This document shows, piece after piece, positions 1 to 9,158 of a stretch of DNA of 64,000 nt. Below the pieces are notes generated by a model. That model saw nothing but the letters and a program-made list of their open reading frames with translations. It was not told the DNA's origin and did not search any database. The stretch spans positions 62,001 to 126,000 of the forward strand of contig JAJEAG010000055.1 in assembly GCA_022824265.1 (NCBI GenBank), given 5' to 3'. The stretch's first letter is position 1. Each line of letters opens with the position of its first letter. The translations under genes were made by a program, and so were the position numbers. The stretch is from Candidatus Poribacteria bacterium (GTDB taxonomy: Bacteria > Poribacteria > WGA-4E > WGA-3G).

Positions 1-1115
1 GGCAGAATCATGTTTATCCCTGATGCAGCCAATTCTTTCGCAGAACGTTTCCAGTCGCCAGGATATGCACCAAGACCGGAATGATTCCATACTGCGCGTC
101 CTTCTGTCTTATCGCTTAGATGAGACAAAAAGTATGCTTTTGATAGTGCCTTTCGACTTTCGCGAGCAGTAGTCATAGAGGTATGATAATCCTTTTGTGC
201 ATATTCTGTTCGTGCTTGATTTGTTAAGATTTTTCCTGACTGTAATGCTTGTTTTGCCTCTGATACCCCGCCCAATGCTACAAATTTCGTTAATGTGTTA
301 ATGTCCTTGATGTGTCCTACGGTTGTCATTGCATCCAATTCACGTTTTGCAATTGCATGCTCAAACTCCGGCACAAGATGTCCGATAAGTGCTGCAAATA
401 GTTGGGTTTTGGTTTGGATATCGTCTGGAAGGAAAACATGACTGAAAAACCCGCCAATGTTGCTCAGGAAAAGTGCAGGATAACCTGTGGGTTCACCATC
501 CTTATTGTGCCAGTGTCCAATCGCCTTTGTTTGCGGATCCGTTGATTCTGCAACTGTGATGTTCCATGAAATCTGTTGAACGGATTTGGGAATTCCCAAT
601 ACTTCCGGAGCATCAAATTTAACGGAAGCGAATTGTCCTGCTACTTCCGCTTTCATCCACTTTACGCTACGTAAATTCAGCAGTTTGGCTACCTCATCGG
701 CAAGACTGTAGGTTACGAATAGTTTACCACCACGTGCAACGAAATTCTTTAGAAGGGTAGCAGTTTCAGGACGTATTTTTGCGTTCAATGGCAGGATAAT
801 CAAACGGTATGGGTTGGAAGATGTATCTTGTAAGCGAGGGACATTGACTGCAGTTGCTTCTTCAATTTGATCTGCGGAAAAACCGATACTATTCAGCATG
901 CGGACAAACCGCTTACTGACAGTACGAGAATAGTTGACATCACCTTGTGCAATACCCGATGCAGTTGAGGGTAGCAAGATTACAATTTCCGCTTGCTGTG
1001 CATCAACATCTGCTACTGCACCCAACGCGCAAACGAGAACAAATACAAAGATAATGATGTTCGTTGAAATTGTCTTGAAAGGTAAATTCCTCCGATGAAG
1101 GAAATTAAAAAGCAT
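1..1115 (-). CDS. Partial secreted GHL10-type (glycoside hydrolase-like family 10) protein, N-terminal part
   Basis: An open frame runs uninterrupted from an ATG at 1115 to the left edge, so only the N-terminal ~371 residues are present. It opens with a hydrophobic stretch (FVFVLVCALGAVADVDA) that looks like a signal peptide. About 300 residues follow that resemble a GATase/Rossmann-like fold of the kind found ahead of GHL10 domains. The last residues (AVWNHSGLGAYPGDWKRS) resemble the first strand and loop of the GHL10 TIM barrel. Family members are exported proteins thought to act on polysaccharides, but catalytic residues lie outside the window and substrate cannot be stated. A GGGGG run sits about 8 bases before the ATG. 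It lies 52 bp downstream of the amidase gene on the same strand, so cotranscription is likely. Confidence 0.6.
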   Translation of the reverse strand, partial: MLFNFLHRRNLPFKTISTNIIIFVFVLVCALGAVADVDAQQAEIVILLPSTASGIAQGDVNYSRTVSKRFVRMLNSIGFSADQIEEATAVNVPRLQDTSSNPYRLIILPLNAKIRPETATLLKNFVARGGKLFVTYSLADEVAKLLNLRSVKWMKAEVAGQFASVKFDAPEVLGIPKSVQQISWNITVAESTDPQTKAIGHWHNKDGEPTGYPALFLSNIGGFFSHVFLPDDIQTKTQLFAALIGHLVPEFEHAIAKRELDAMTTVGHIKDINTLTKFVALGGVSEAKQALQSGKILTNQARTEYAQKDYHTSMTTARESRKALSKAYFLSHLSDKTEGRAVWNHSGLGAYPGDWKRSAKELAASGINMIL

Positions 1116-1167
1116 AACCGATTCCCCCAGCAAAACGCTTTGTGGGTTTTCTATCATCATACGTTGA

Positions 1168-2598
1168 CTAACGTTTTGTTGTGGTGAAATATCTACGGCT
1201 TTTATTTTTGCTGTCTTGACTGATTTGTTCAATGTCACCTAAAAACTTTTCAACACCTCGGACGATAGCTGTAGCGACTGTTTGTTGGTAAGTGTCAGAG
1301 TTTAGTTTCTGCCCTTCTGTCGGGTTCGTAAGAAATCCTGTCTCAACAAGGATAGCAGGGACGCGCGTTCCGATTAACACGACAAAACGTGCGTGTTTAA
1401 CACCACGATCTGCTGCACCTGTCGCTGCAACCAATTCCTTTTGTACGTGTTGCGCCAATCGGCGACTATCTTCACTCTTACTCTCTACTATCAATCCTTT
1501 CAAAAGTGATTCTAACTCTTGAATACTATAACCAGAGTTTGCATTCTCGCGCGCGGCAATTATTTCTGCGTTTTTATCTGTACTCGTTACATCTAAATAA
1601 TATGTTTCTATACCGTTAGCTTTTGGATTTCCACTCGCATTGGCATGAATGCTCAGAAACAAGTCGGCATTGTGTCTTGTAGCAAAGGCTGTTCGTTCCT
1701 TTAACTGAATGAAACGGTCAGAATCTCTTGTAAGCAGCACTTTATAACCTTTTGCCGATAAGATAGCACCAACTTTCTTTGAGATGTTAAGCGCAATCGG
1801 TTTTTCAATAGGACTCCCTGCACCGCCTCCTCCAGGATCTTTTCCACCGTGTCCAGCGTCTATAACTATCGTCTTAGCAGTTAATCCAAATTCACGTGTT
1901 AGCGATCCAGGTGTGATTGTTTCTGGTTCAGGTGCTGGAGGTTGAGGTTTTACTTGAGGGTGTGGTTCAGCAGGAGTTTCATCTGGTTGTTTCGTGTGAT
2001 TAATAGGAGTCTTTAACGTCTTTAATTCTTCAGTTGCCAGGTTAATTATTTCCTTATTATCTGCAGATTCAACGATTTCAACGTATAATGTTTCAGCACG
2101 TGTATCAAAACCATGCTCAGCATAAGAACGTCCTAACGCCAACTGTGCTTCTGCTGCGATGTCTGTATCAGCATATTGATTAGTAACAATCTGGTAATGA
2201 TATGCTGCACGGGCGGAATCCCCAATCAGTGTATAGCAACGGGCTATCCAGTAGTGCGCCTGAGGTAAATGTTCAGAATCTGGATAGGCGTAAATCAACC
2301 TACGAAATGCTGAAATTGCTTGTTGCGGTGCCTCTGGATCTCCAGCCTTGATGCACCACAACCAACAGGATGCAATGGCGTACTGCACCTCATCCGCCGA
2401 TACACCTTCTATATTCGAGCGGTTGATGTTTTCGAACTCCGAGATAAGTGCGCGCCAATCACCCACCGTAGCGCGTTTATCTCCGCTGGTATATTCGTAA
2501 TGTCGCTCAGATAATTCATTGTAACTTGTGATGGTTGAGCATCCTGAATATATAGATGCAAATAAAAGTATTACCATACAAGGATAATACGGTCTCAC
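1168..2598 (-). CDS. N-acetylmuramoyl-L-alanine amidase (Amidase_3) lipoprotein with N-terminal TPR-like region
   Basis: This cell-wall hydrolase should cleave the amide bond between N-acetylmuramic acid and the L-Ala of the stem peptide. The N-terminus has a lipoprotein signal with lipobox IYSGC, acylated Cys at residue 20. Residues ~65-195 look like helical TPR/BamD-type repeats (HYWIARCYTLIGD, QLALGRSYAEHG), followed by a Pro-rich linker at ~205-230. The catalytic Amidase_3 domain spans ~242-455. All four zinc and catalytic positions are visible: H250 in DAGHGGKDPG, E265, H318 in LSIHANA and E419 in VETGFLTNP. The start is GTG at 2598 with AGGAG ten bases upstream. Fusion of a TPR lipoprotein region to the amidase is less usual than the AMIN-domain layout of AmiC and suggests outer-membrane or complex anchoring. 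Confidence 0.9.
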   Translation of the reverse strand: MRPYYPCMVILLFASIYSGCSTITSYNELSERHYEYTSGDKRATVGDWRALISEFENINRSNIEGVSADEVQYAIASCWLWCIKAGDPEAPQQAISAFRRLIYAYPDSEHLPQAHYWIARCYTLIGDSARAAYHYQIVTNQYADTDIAAEAQLALGRSYAEHGFDTRAETLYVEIVESADNKEIINLATEELKTLKTPINHTKQPDETPAEPHPQVKPQPPAPEPETITPGSLTREFGLTAKTIVIDAGHGGKDPGGGGAGSPIEKPIALNISKKVGAILSAKGYKVLLTRDSDRFIQLKERTAFATRHNADLFLSIHANASGNPKANGIETYYLDVTSTDKNAEIIAARENANSGYSIQELESLLKGLIVESKSEDSRRLAQHVQKELVAATGAADRGVKHARFVVLIGTRVPAILVETGFLTNPTEGQKLNSDTYQQTVATAIVRGVEKFLGDIEQISQDSKNKSRRYFTTTKR

Positions 2599-2795
2599 TG
2601 TTTTTTACTCCTACCGTTATGTGTTTTTTTATTGTTTTTTCATTCTTTTATCACGTTCTAAAACGATATTTCTACGCTTTCCGTTACTAAAAAGTTTGAA
2701 TGCAGAGGATGCTATGAATTCTGTAATCCAGCAATGATAATACTTAAGTATGGATACAAGATGAAAATATAACGTGAGTTCCATAATTAAATCCA

Positions 2796-2904
2796 AATGC
2801 GCGTATAGCATTTGTCGCCTCTTACATTTTCGTAGGGGCGAGGTCTCCTCGCCCGTATTCTCACATACAGTCTCGTAGGTCGGATCGAACAAAGCGACCT
2901 ACGA
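2796..2904. repeat. Composite REP-like intergenic repeat, copy A
   Basis: Two palindromes sit side by side. The one at 2831-2857 has arms built on GGGCGAGG/CCTCGCCC. The one at 2874-2904 has CGTAGGTCG/CGACCTACG arms. A conserved spacer, TCTCACATACAG, lies between them. The same order and spacer recur at 13870-13990. The segment just before it (GTCGCCTCTTACATT) resembles the start of copies B and C. The surrounding gap 2599-3144 holds no convincing gene; an 87-codon frame here is made of the repeat itself. A further shared segment (TTCAGTGTGTTC.GTGATTCAGAC) lies at about 3020-3062 and has a counterpart near 14070. Confidence 0.75.
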
Positions 2905-3144
2905 CTTGTCTATCTGATTCACAGAACGCCATGCACAAAAATCAATGCAATCTGTCAGAATTGCAGCATAACGCGGTTGTGTTTCAGGCGTTACAAAAAG
3001 ACATTGATATACCAAAACCCTTCAGTGTGTTCACCGTCTTCAGTGTGTTCCGTGATTCAGACAAGTAGCCCAATCAAATACATTTCACACGAAGGCATAA
3101 TCCTTAAGTTGATACCTATACAATTTTGAAAAAATGAAATTTTC

Positions 3145-3173
3145 TTGACAAACCCTAAAGTATGTGATATACT
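3145..3173 (+). promoter_or_regulatory. Sigma-70 type promoter for the tRNA pair
   Basis: TTGACA at 3145-3150 and TATACT at 3168-3173 are separated by exactly 17 bases. The tRNA-Val gene begins 40 bases after the -10 box. This is the best consensus promoter in the window. Confidence 0.85.
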
Positions 3174-3213
3174 TAAAAACGTCCTTGAGATGAGATAATA
3201 TCAATCTCATTTT

Positions 3214-3287
3214 GGGCGGGTAGCTCAGGTGGCTAGAGCGACAGCCTTACAAGCTGTAGGTCACAGGTTCAAGTCCTGTCCCGCCTA
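3214..3287 (+). tRNA. tRNA-Val (anticodon TAC)
   Basis: The 74-base cloverleaf folds completely: acceptor GGGCGGG with CCCGCCT (one G-T pair), D stem GCTC/GAGC, anticodon stem ACAGC/GCTGT around loop CTTACAA, and T stem ACAGG/CCTGT around TTCAAGT. The discriminator is A and CCA is not encoded. It is followed 19 bases later by tRNA-Asp. Confidence 0.96.
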
Positions 3288-3306
3288 CTTGTTAGAAGTA
3301 TCCTCT

Positions 3307-3382
3307 GGGCTCGTGGCGCAGTTTGGTTTAGCGCGCCTGCCTGTCACGCAGGAGGTCGCGGGTTCAAGTCCCGTCGGGCCCG
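3307..3382 (+). tRNA. tRNA-Asp (anticodon GTC)
   Basis: The 76-base cloverleaf has acceptor GGGCTCG with CGGGCCC (one T-G pair), D stem GCGC/GCGC, anticodon stem CCTGC/GCAGG with loop CTGTCAC, and T stem GCGGG/CCCGT around TTCAAGT. The discriminator is G and CCA is not encoded. It is cotranscribed with tRNA-Val. Confidence 0.96.
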
Positions 3383-3513
3383 TTTAAATTTATTGAATTA
3401 GCCACAGGTTGTGCAAACAATACTGTGGTTTTTTCGTTACATCACACACAACGAATTTTACTTCTATAACCGTACATACTAATAACACCCTACAATAAAG
3501 GAGCAGAACCGTA

Positions 3514-4803
3514 GTGCTTGACCTTAAATATATCCGCGAAAATGTAGATGCTGTGCGGCAGATGTTGGAACACCGTCAGACTGAAGCAGACTTAGACAGA
3601 CTAATTGAATTAGATACGCGCTGGCGAGAGAATTTGACACATACCCAAACGCTGCAGGCACATCAGAACCAAGTTTCACAACAAATTGCCGAATTAAAGA
3701 AGGAAAAGCAAGACGCATCAGAAACAATTGCGGAGATGCGGAAACTCTCTCAGGAAATCAAGGAACGAAATGCAGAAGCAACCGACCTAAAAACTGAGAT
3801 AGATGCAATTTGTTTGACAATACCAAATATGCCAGAGTCAAGCACACCCTTTGGCACAGGTGAAGAGGATAACATTGAAATTAAGACTTGGGGTGAACCA
3901 CCGAGTTACGATTTTCAACTGAAACCACATTGGGAAGTCGCGGAAGAATTAGACATTGTTGATTTTCAGCGCGGTGCGAAGGTCGCGGGGAGTAACTTTG
4001 TTGTCTTCAAAGGATTAGGGGCACGACTTGAACGCGCTTTGATCCAGTTTATGCTGGACCTACACACCACTCAACACGGTTATACCGAAATTTCTCCTCC
4101 GTTCCTCGCAAATCGTCCAACAATGACAGGCACAGGTCAAATCCCAAAATTAGAAGCGGATATGTACAGATGTGACAGAGACGAAGAAAACCCTGATACC
4201 GATCTATTTCTTATCCCAACTGCCGAAGTCCCTGTGACCAACCTTTTCGCAGGTGAGATATTATCCGCTGAAGAATTACCTATCTATTATACCGCCTACA
4301 CTCCCTGTTTCCGCCGCGAAGCAGGTGCGTATGGAAAAGATACACGCGGTTTACAGCGTATCCACCAATTTGACAAAGTAGAGATGGTCAAGTTCACAAC
4401 ACCAGAAACTTCTTATGCAGAGCATGAGTCGCTATTAGCAAACGCTGAGAGTGTTTTGCAAACACTCGGATTACCGTATCGTGTTGTGCAGCATTGCACG
4501 GTGGAACTCTCTTTTGCCGCCGCGAAATGTTACGATATTGAGGTTTGGGCTCCAGCAAGAGAACGGTTTTTAGAAGTTTCCTCATGTAGTAACTTTGAAG
4601 CGTTCCAAGCACGTCGTGCAAATATCCGATACCGTCCGGAAGCAGGAGCAAAACCGGAGTTTATTCATACGCTCAATGCATCTGGCACGGCATTGCCGCG
4701 TGTCGTCATTGCACTTCTTGAAACATATCAAAACCCTGATGGAACAGTACGTGTACCTGCAGTTTTACAGCCGTATATGGGTGGTTTAAAGCAGATTGGA
4801 TAA
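3514..4803 (+). CDS. serS: Seryl-tRNA synthetase
   Basis: This class II aminoacyl-tRNA synthetase charges tRNA-Ser and, where needed, tRNA-Sec. At 429 residues it has the normal bacterial length. Residues ~30-100 are the long antiparallel coiled-coil arm that grips the tRNA variable arm. Motif 2 is visible at ~262-272 (YTPCFRREAGAYGKDTRG) and motif 3 near the C-terminus. Motif 3 reads LNASGTALPR where most family members have LNGSGLAVGR, a moderate variant. The start is GTG at 3514, preceded by AAGGAG at 3498-3503, giving the canonical N-terminus MLDLKYIREN. It follows the two tRNA genes by 131 bp. Since SerRS also makes Ser-tRNA(Sec), it would be the first enzyme in any selenocysteine pathway. 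Confidence 0.97.
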   Translation: MLDLKYIRENVDAVRQMLEHRQTEADLDRLIELDTRWRENLTHTQTLQAHQNQVSQQIAELKKEKQDASETIAEMRKLSQEIKERNAEATDLKTEIDAICLTIPNMPESSTPFGTGEEDNIEIKTWGEPPSYDFQLKPHWEVAEELDIVDFQRGAKVAGSNFVVFKGLGARLERALIQFMLDLHTTQHGYTEISPPFLANRPTMTGTGQIPKLEADMYRCDRDEENPDTDLFLIPTAEVPVTNLFAGEILSAEELPIYYTAYTPCFRREAGAYGKDTRGLQRIHQFDKVEMVKFTTPETSYAEHESLLANAESVLQTLGLPYRVVQHCTVELSFAAAKCYDIEVWAPARERFLEVSSCSNFEAFQARRANIRYRPEAGAKPEFIHTLNASGTALPRVVIALLETYQNPDGTVRVPAVLQPYMGGLKQIG

Positions 4804-4878
4804 TATTAGAGATATTAAACTTGCCAAAAATAACTACAGAATTTAAGATAGTGCAGACCCCTTAAAAAGGATAATTAA

Positions 4879-5883
4879 ATGGCAAGAACCACAGACGAAA
4901 AAGTTAGAACGGTCATATCACATAATACTTTCTGGTATTACGATAGAGTGTTTGAAGAGAATTATGAAGCACATATCAATACTCTAAAGGAAACTTTGCT
5001 TGTCCTGAAAAACCAAGTTCAAAACAAAGGACTTTCTAAAGAATTACTTGATACTCTAATATCGGAAAAAACAAATGGGTTGAAGGTTTTATTGGCATTG
5101 ACAGGATTATCAAATGAACACTTCAAGCGATTAATTACCTTTATTAGAGTTGTTGACGACGAAGAACTTTCACGTGTCTCTAATAGAAATCTATGGATAG
5201 ATGAATCCGAGTTGGATGAAACAGGAATCACAGAGTGGCAAAATGACAAGATACAAAACAAAATTCAAACCTGTGCTGATTTTAGAACAGGGATCATCAA
5301 CCTATTCTATGAAGGTTCAACCATTCCAATACTTACCAAAACTCTCCCACTGTTCGAGTTAAAAAAATTGAGTGTTTCTAAACTTGGTTTTGAAGTTGAT
5401 GCAATGATTGATACATTAATTCGGTATAAGGAGAAAGGTTCTTACTCTGGAAAAGCACAGAACAACGCGGAAATTGTTATAGGAAATCTACTGGATGAAA
5501 TGGAAATTGATTATGAAAATGGAGTTGACTTACCAAAGTTGAGAGACTATGCACCAAACGAAAAGCGAACAATGGATTTTGTAATCCCAAACCGAGATAA
5601 CCCACAAGTAATTATTGAGTCTTCATATTCAAAGACAACTTCATCTGGACAAGGTGATAAAGCAAAAACTGAGATTGCAATTAATAATCTACTTGCTGAA
5701 TATTACCCAAGTGCTAATTTTTGGGGATTTGTGGATGGTATTGGTTGGTATGTTAGAAAAAAAGATTTGCAAAGGATGGTAGAAGCATTTGAAGATGTTT
5801 TTACTCTGGAAGAATCTGAACTAAAACGTTTCCAACAATCTCTCATTTCCGTTTTAAAATTACACGATGTCCTTACAAATTAA
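4879..5883 (+). CDS. Putative type II restriction endonuclease (PD-(D/E)XK-like)
   Basis: This 334-residue protein has no signal peptide or membrane segment. It is placed 18 bp upstream of a DNA methyltransferase, which is the main reason for calling it the nuclease of an R-M pair. In the C-terminal third, TMDFVIPN (D233) is followed by VIIESSYSKTTSSGQGDK (E247). This fits a PD-(D/E)XK core in which the usual Lys is replaced by Ser, as in some DpnII-like enzymes. The N-terminal ~180 residues are helical and unassigned. An RBS-like AAAAGGA lies about 7 bases before the ATG. The pair looks A+T-richer than serS or bioB on either side and splits housekeeping genes, which suggests horizontal acquisition. 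Target sequence cannot be read from the protein. Confidence 0.7.
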   Translation: MARTTDEKVRTVISHNTFWYYDRVFEENYEAHINTLKETLLVLKNQVQNKGLSKELLDTLISEKTNGLKVLLALTGLSNEHFKRLITFIRVVDDEELSRVSNRNLWIDESELDETGITEWQNDKIQNKIQTCADFRTGIINLFYEGSTIPILTKTLPLFELKKLSVSKLGFEVDAMIDTLIRYKEKGSYSGKAQNNAEIVIGNLLDEMEIDYENGVDLPKLRDYAPNEKRTMDFVIPNRDNPQVIIESSYSKTTSSGQGDKAKTEIAINNLLAEYYPSANFWGFVDGIGWYVRKKDLQRMVEAFEDVFTLEESELKRFQQSLISVLKLHDVLTN

Positions 5884-5901
5884 AATAAACTAAGGTGTTC
5901 C

Positions 5902-6873
5902 ATGGAAAAATATATCAATCAAATTATACATGGCGATTGTATTGAGGTAATGCAGCAGATTCCTTCAGATAGTATTGATGTGACATTTGCGGATCCGCCT
6001 TTTAACCTCAAAAAGAATTATGGAACCTACAAGGATGAGAAGGACACAGACGATTATCTCAGTTGGTGCAAACAGTGGATCCTTGAGATGGTAAGGATCA
6101 CAAAACCGAGTGGGTCCATCTTCTTACACAATATCCCAAAGTGGCTTACATATTATACAGAATTCCTTAACGAAGTTGCAGACTTCAGACACTGGATAGC
6201 ATGGGATGCCCCAACAGCACCTATGGGAAAGACCTTGCAACCCTCTCACTACGGTATCTTGTTTTATGCTAAGAATCAACAAGAAAACAAATTCTATGAA
6301 ATTCGTTATCCACATAAACGGTGCAGGAAATGTGGATACTTGTTGAAAGACTATGGTGGAAAAAAGAAGATTTTACACCCTTTTGGACCTCTTGTCTCTG
6401 ATATCTGGTCGGATATTCATCGCATTCGTCATAACAAACATAGAGACCTACATCCGTGTCAACTCCCAGTACATCTTTTAGAACGTCTTATTTTGATGAG
6501 TACTGATGAAGGGGACGTAGTCTTAGACCCATTTATGGGAACTGGGACAACTGCAGTTGCAGCAGCAAGATTGGGAAGAAACGTTATTGGAATAGATATT
6601 GACCCGCAATATGTAGAGATCACACAACAGAAATTAGCACAAGAATCTCCAAACTCTAAAATTAGGGATATCTGGGTAAGTTTCTATCTTGGTGAAATTG
6701 TTACAATTGTAGATAAAGATTGGGAAGTGTTGAAGTCGTCCTTTGTGATTCCAGAAGATATGAGACATATTGATTTTGAAAAAATAAAAACTAACGGAGG
6801 AGTCGTTGCAACGGCACCGCAGTCACGCCAACTTTCCTTTGACCTTAAGGAGGAAAACTGCGATTGCTATTAG
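5902..6873 (+). CDS. DNA methyltransferase, beta-class type (N6-adenine or N4-cytosine)
   Basis: This protein should transfer a methyl group from SAM to DNA and protect the host from the adjacent nuclease. The catalytic motif IV is near the N-terminus (ADPPFNLKKNY, D31-F34). The SAM-binding motif I comes later (VVLDPFMGTGTTAVAA, ~207-220), followed by an acidic motif (IGIDIDPQYVEI). The order IV then I defines the beta class. DPPF favours adenine-N6 methylation, although N4-cytosine enzymes of this architecture exist. A CRKCGYLLKDYGGKKK segment at ~141-156 and a conserved-looking RDLHPCQLPVHLLERL segment are recognition-region candidates. The overall text resembles CTAG-type methylases such as M.MthZI from memory; this is unverified. 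A frame of about 85 residues after motif I extends the protein beyond the minimal core. Confidence 0.9.
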   Translation: MEKYINQIIHGDCIEVMQQIPSDSIDVTFADPPFNLKKNYGTYKDEKDTDDYLSWCKQWILEMVRITKPSGSIFLHNIPKWLTYYTEFLNEVADFRHWIAWDAPTAPMGKTLQPSHYGILFYAKNQQENKFYEIRYPHKRCRKCGYLLKDYGGKKKILHPFGPLVSDIWSDIHRIRHNKHRDLHPCQLPVHLLERLILMSTDEGDVVLDPFMGTGTTAVAAARLGRNVIGIDIDPQYVEITQQKLAQESPNSKIRDIWVSFYLGEIVTIVDKDWEVLKSSFVIPEDMRHIDFEKIKTNGGVVATAPQSRQLSFDLKEENCDCY

Positions 6874-6901
6874 ATATCAATCTATTTTAAACTAACTTCT
6901 A

Positions 6902-7981
6902 TTATGTCTTGGATCCCATCCGTGGACGTAGCACTTCCAATTCCTTGAGAAGCACACCTTCTTGCCCTATTTGAGTTTGTTGCAAGTGTTCCGAAATATC
7001 ACCGTTTGTTTCGATGACAAACCCCGCATCCGTTATCATCTGCAGCGTGCGGGATGATTCTTTCCCTGTTGCATTTAGATAACCTTCCAAAAACATGGAG
7101 TTCGCAGGATAGAGTGACATTACCTCCATACCGCGCAGATGATGTTCTCTACCAGCAGCAACACGAATCTCTGCACTCGGATTTATAAACCGAAATAAAC
7201 AAAGCACACGTAAACAGTAGTCGGGTGTCAAAGATGATGTATCCTCAAGCTGCGTCCCGTCAATTGGAAGAAAAAAGTTGACCGGGATAGAGGCTACTTC
7301 TAATTTACGGAGTTCTTTAGCAACCCTGATTAAATCTCTGTTTTCTTCTCCCATACCAACAATAACCCCCGAGCAACACGCAAGTCCTGCCGATTGTGCA
7401 GCATGTAAGGTATCCATCCTATCTTGATAGGTATGTGTGGTACATATCTTCGGGTAGTGTGATTCAGATGTGTTGAGATTATGATTTAACCTGTCAAGTC
7501 CTGCTTCCTTCAAAGTGCGTGCAGCGGGTTCGTCAATCAAGCCAACAGATAGACACACTTCAATTGGATATTTTGTTTTTACCGCTTGTATTAAGTCTGC
7601 TAATTGTGTGACTCGTTTAGGTGAGGGACCTCTACCGCTCATCACTATGCAATAGCGATACGCACCAGATTGATATGCACGTTCTGCTTCAGCAAGGACT
7701 TCAGACTGTGGTTTTAATGGATAGGAATCAATGTCTGTCGTTGCAGTTTTTGCTTGCACACAGTAATGGCAATCCTCTGGACAATTGCCGTTCTGTGCAT
7801 TATTGAGGATATGGAGTTGGACCGTGTTTTGAAAGTATGTTTTGCGAATCTGATATGCCGAGTCTAACAGTGGAAGCAACTCAATTTCTGGTGAAGAAAG
7901 TATCTTTTCACAACAAGCATCTGAAATGAGTTCACCATCTAAACTTGTTGATACTAATTCGCTGTAGAATGTTCGTTTCAT
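6902..7981 (-). CDS. bioB: Biotin synthase
   Basis: This radical SAM enzyme inserts sulphur into dethiobiotin to make biotin. The radical SAM cluster motif is NCPEDCHYC (C67, C71, C74). Further BioB features are CSGVIVGMGE and RVAAGREHHL in the C-terminal half, the latter containing the Arg that helps bind the [2Fe-2S] cluster. Its 359 residues are slightly longer than the E. coli enzyme. It begins 18 bp downstream of pyrK on the same strand, so the two are probably one transcript. No other biotin genes are in the window. The end lies 28 bp from the converging methyltransferase gene. Confidence 0.95.
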   Translation of the reverse strand: MKRTFYSELVSTSLDGELISDACCEKILSSPEIELLPLLDSAYQIRKTYFQNTVQLHILNNAQNGNCPEDCHYCVQAKTATTDIDSYPLKPQSEVLAEAERAYQSGAYRYCIVMSGRGPSPKRVTQLADLIQAVKTKYPIEVCLSVGLIDEPAARTLKEAGLDRLNHNLNTSESHYPKICTTHTYQDRMDTLHAAQSAGLACCSGVIVGMGEENRDLIRVAKELRKLEVASIPVNFFLPIDGTQLEDTSSLTPDYCLRVLCLFRFINPSAEIRVAAGREHHLRGMEVMSLYPANSMFLEGYLNATGKESSRTLQMITDAGFVIETNGDISEHLQQTQIGQEGVLLKELEVLRPRMGSKT

Positions 7982-7999
7982 ATTATCTGCTTTCTCAAT

Positions 8000-8800
8000 C
8001 TATGATATTTCCCAAGCTATGTCTGACGCATTAAAAACAGGACCTTCGGTGCAAACGCGTTGATATTCAATGCGTTTGTCATCAATATAAACAGGACAAA
8101 CACACCCAAGACAAACCCCCATTGCACAACCCATCCGATTTTCCATCGCAACTTGTGTCGGCACTTCAAATTCTTCTGTAATCTTAGCGACTGCAGCGAG
8201 CATACCGTGTGGACCACAAGCATATATTGTTGGTTGATGCAGATCATTTTTATGCAGAAGGTCTGTTAAAATATCGGTGACAAATCCGTGATGTCCAACG
8301 CTACCGTCATCAGTAGCGATATGCACCTTCACTCCGATTTCTTCTAAATCTTCTACACTTAGAAGTCTGTCCTGATGTTGTGCACCTACCAATCCGATTG
8401 TTGGTGTGTCTTGTGCACGTAAAGCGACTGCAAGCAACATCAAAGAAGCAATTCCTGCCCCACCACCAACTAAAATTGCTGGTTCAGGATTTTTTGCAAT
8501 GTCAAATGTATTACCGAGTGGTCCAAGCACCTGTATTGTTGCCTCTTTCCGCATTTTTGATAATTGTCTCGTGCCTTCTCCGATAATCTGGTAGAGCATT
8601 GTAATTTCTCTACCATTAACTGTATAGATTGTAAAGGGACGGCGGAGTAATAGTCCCGCACCTTGTGAAATCATGACATGAATGAACTGTCCCGGACGTG
8701 CAAACTTAGCAATATCAGAACACTCACAACGTAATAGGTAATGATCTTCCGCTACTTTCTCATTTGAGATGATAGTGGTATTTGTATCGTAAGTATCCAT
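8000..8800 (-). CDS. pyrK: Dihydroorotate dehydrogenase B electron-transfer subunit
   Basis: PyrK carries FAD and a [2Fe-2S] cluster and passes electrons from dihydroorotate oxidation (PyrD) to NAD+. The FAD-binding beta-barrel spans ~1-100, with RRPFTIY as the flavin-binding motif. The NAD-binding domain includes VGGGAGIASL and ACGPHGM. The cluster ligands are C225, C230 and C233 (CAMGVCLGC) and C250 (QRVCTEGPVF). At 266 residues the length is normal. No pyrD lies beside it here, so the catalytic subunit must be elsewhere. Its start (ATG, 8800) is preceded by a poor Shine-Dalgarno sequence. It is followed directly by bioB. Confidence 0.93.
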   Translation of the reverse strand: MDTYDTNTTIISNEKVAEDHYLLRCECSDIAKFARPGQFIHVMISQGAGLLLRRPFTIYTVNGREITMLYQIIGEGTRQLSKMRKEATIQVLGPLGNTFDIAKNPEPAILVGGGAGIASLMLLAVALRAQDTPTIGLVGAQHQDRLLSVEDLEEIGVKVHIATDDGSVGHHGFVTDILTDLLHKNDLHQPTIYACGPHGMLAAVAKITEEFEVPTQVAMENRMGCAMGVCLGCVCPVYIDDKRIEYQRVCTEGPVFNASDIAWEIS

Positions 8801-9158
8801 GAGTAGAATTGAAATAAAATAGTAGTATTGGAAGTAAATATCCTAAGATTTGATTTTAACGTTGTGGTCTTAATTCTCGTAGTTTGCCTAAATAGATTTC
8901 TAATTATACCACTACTTGTATAGAATCACAACACAAACCATTGAGATTACACTATATCAGTAGAAACACAAAGGAATCACTATAATAAAAGACACCGTGA
9001 ATGTCTTCAAGGTGTCTTATAATTTTCTTATATTCTCTGAAATATGCTGTTAGTATACACTCAAGAAATACATACGATCAAATTGTAATGTAAGATATCG
9101 TTTGAAATGAAAAGTGTTTAAAGCATACGGTATGTACTTTCCATAACTAAACGTAATA
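8801..9158. other. Intergenic gap with one terminator
   Basis: This A+T-rich gap separates two minus-strand genes. Apart from the hairpin terminator at 8989-9018, nothing gene-like is visible on either strand. It presumably also contains the pyrK-bioB promoter, but I see no clear -35/-10 pair. Confidence 0.6.
8989..9018 (-). terminator. Rho-independent terminator
   Basis: An 8-bp stem, AAGACACC with GGTGTCTT, encloses a 14-base loop. On the minus strand it is followed by TTTTATTAT. It would end transcription of the small membrane-protein gene at 9159-9524. Confidence 0.7.

Noticed and set aside
2629-2892. 87-codon minus-strand frame
   Set aside because: It runs through the GTAGGGGCGAGG repeat, has no ribosome-binding site and no protein-like composition.
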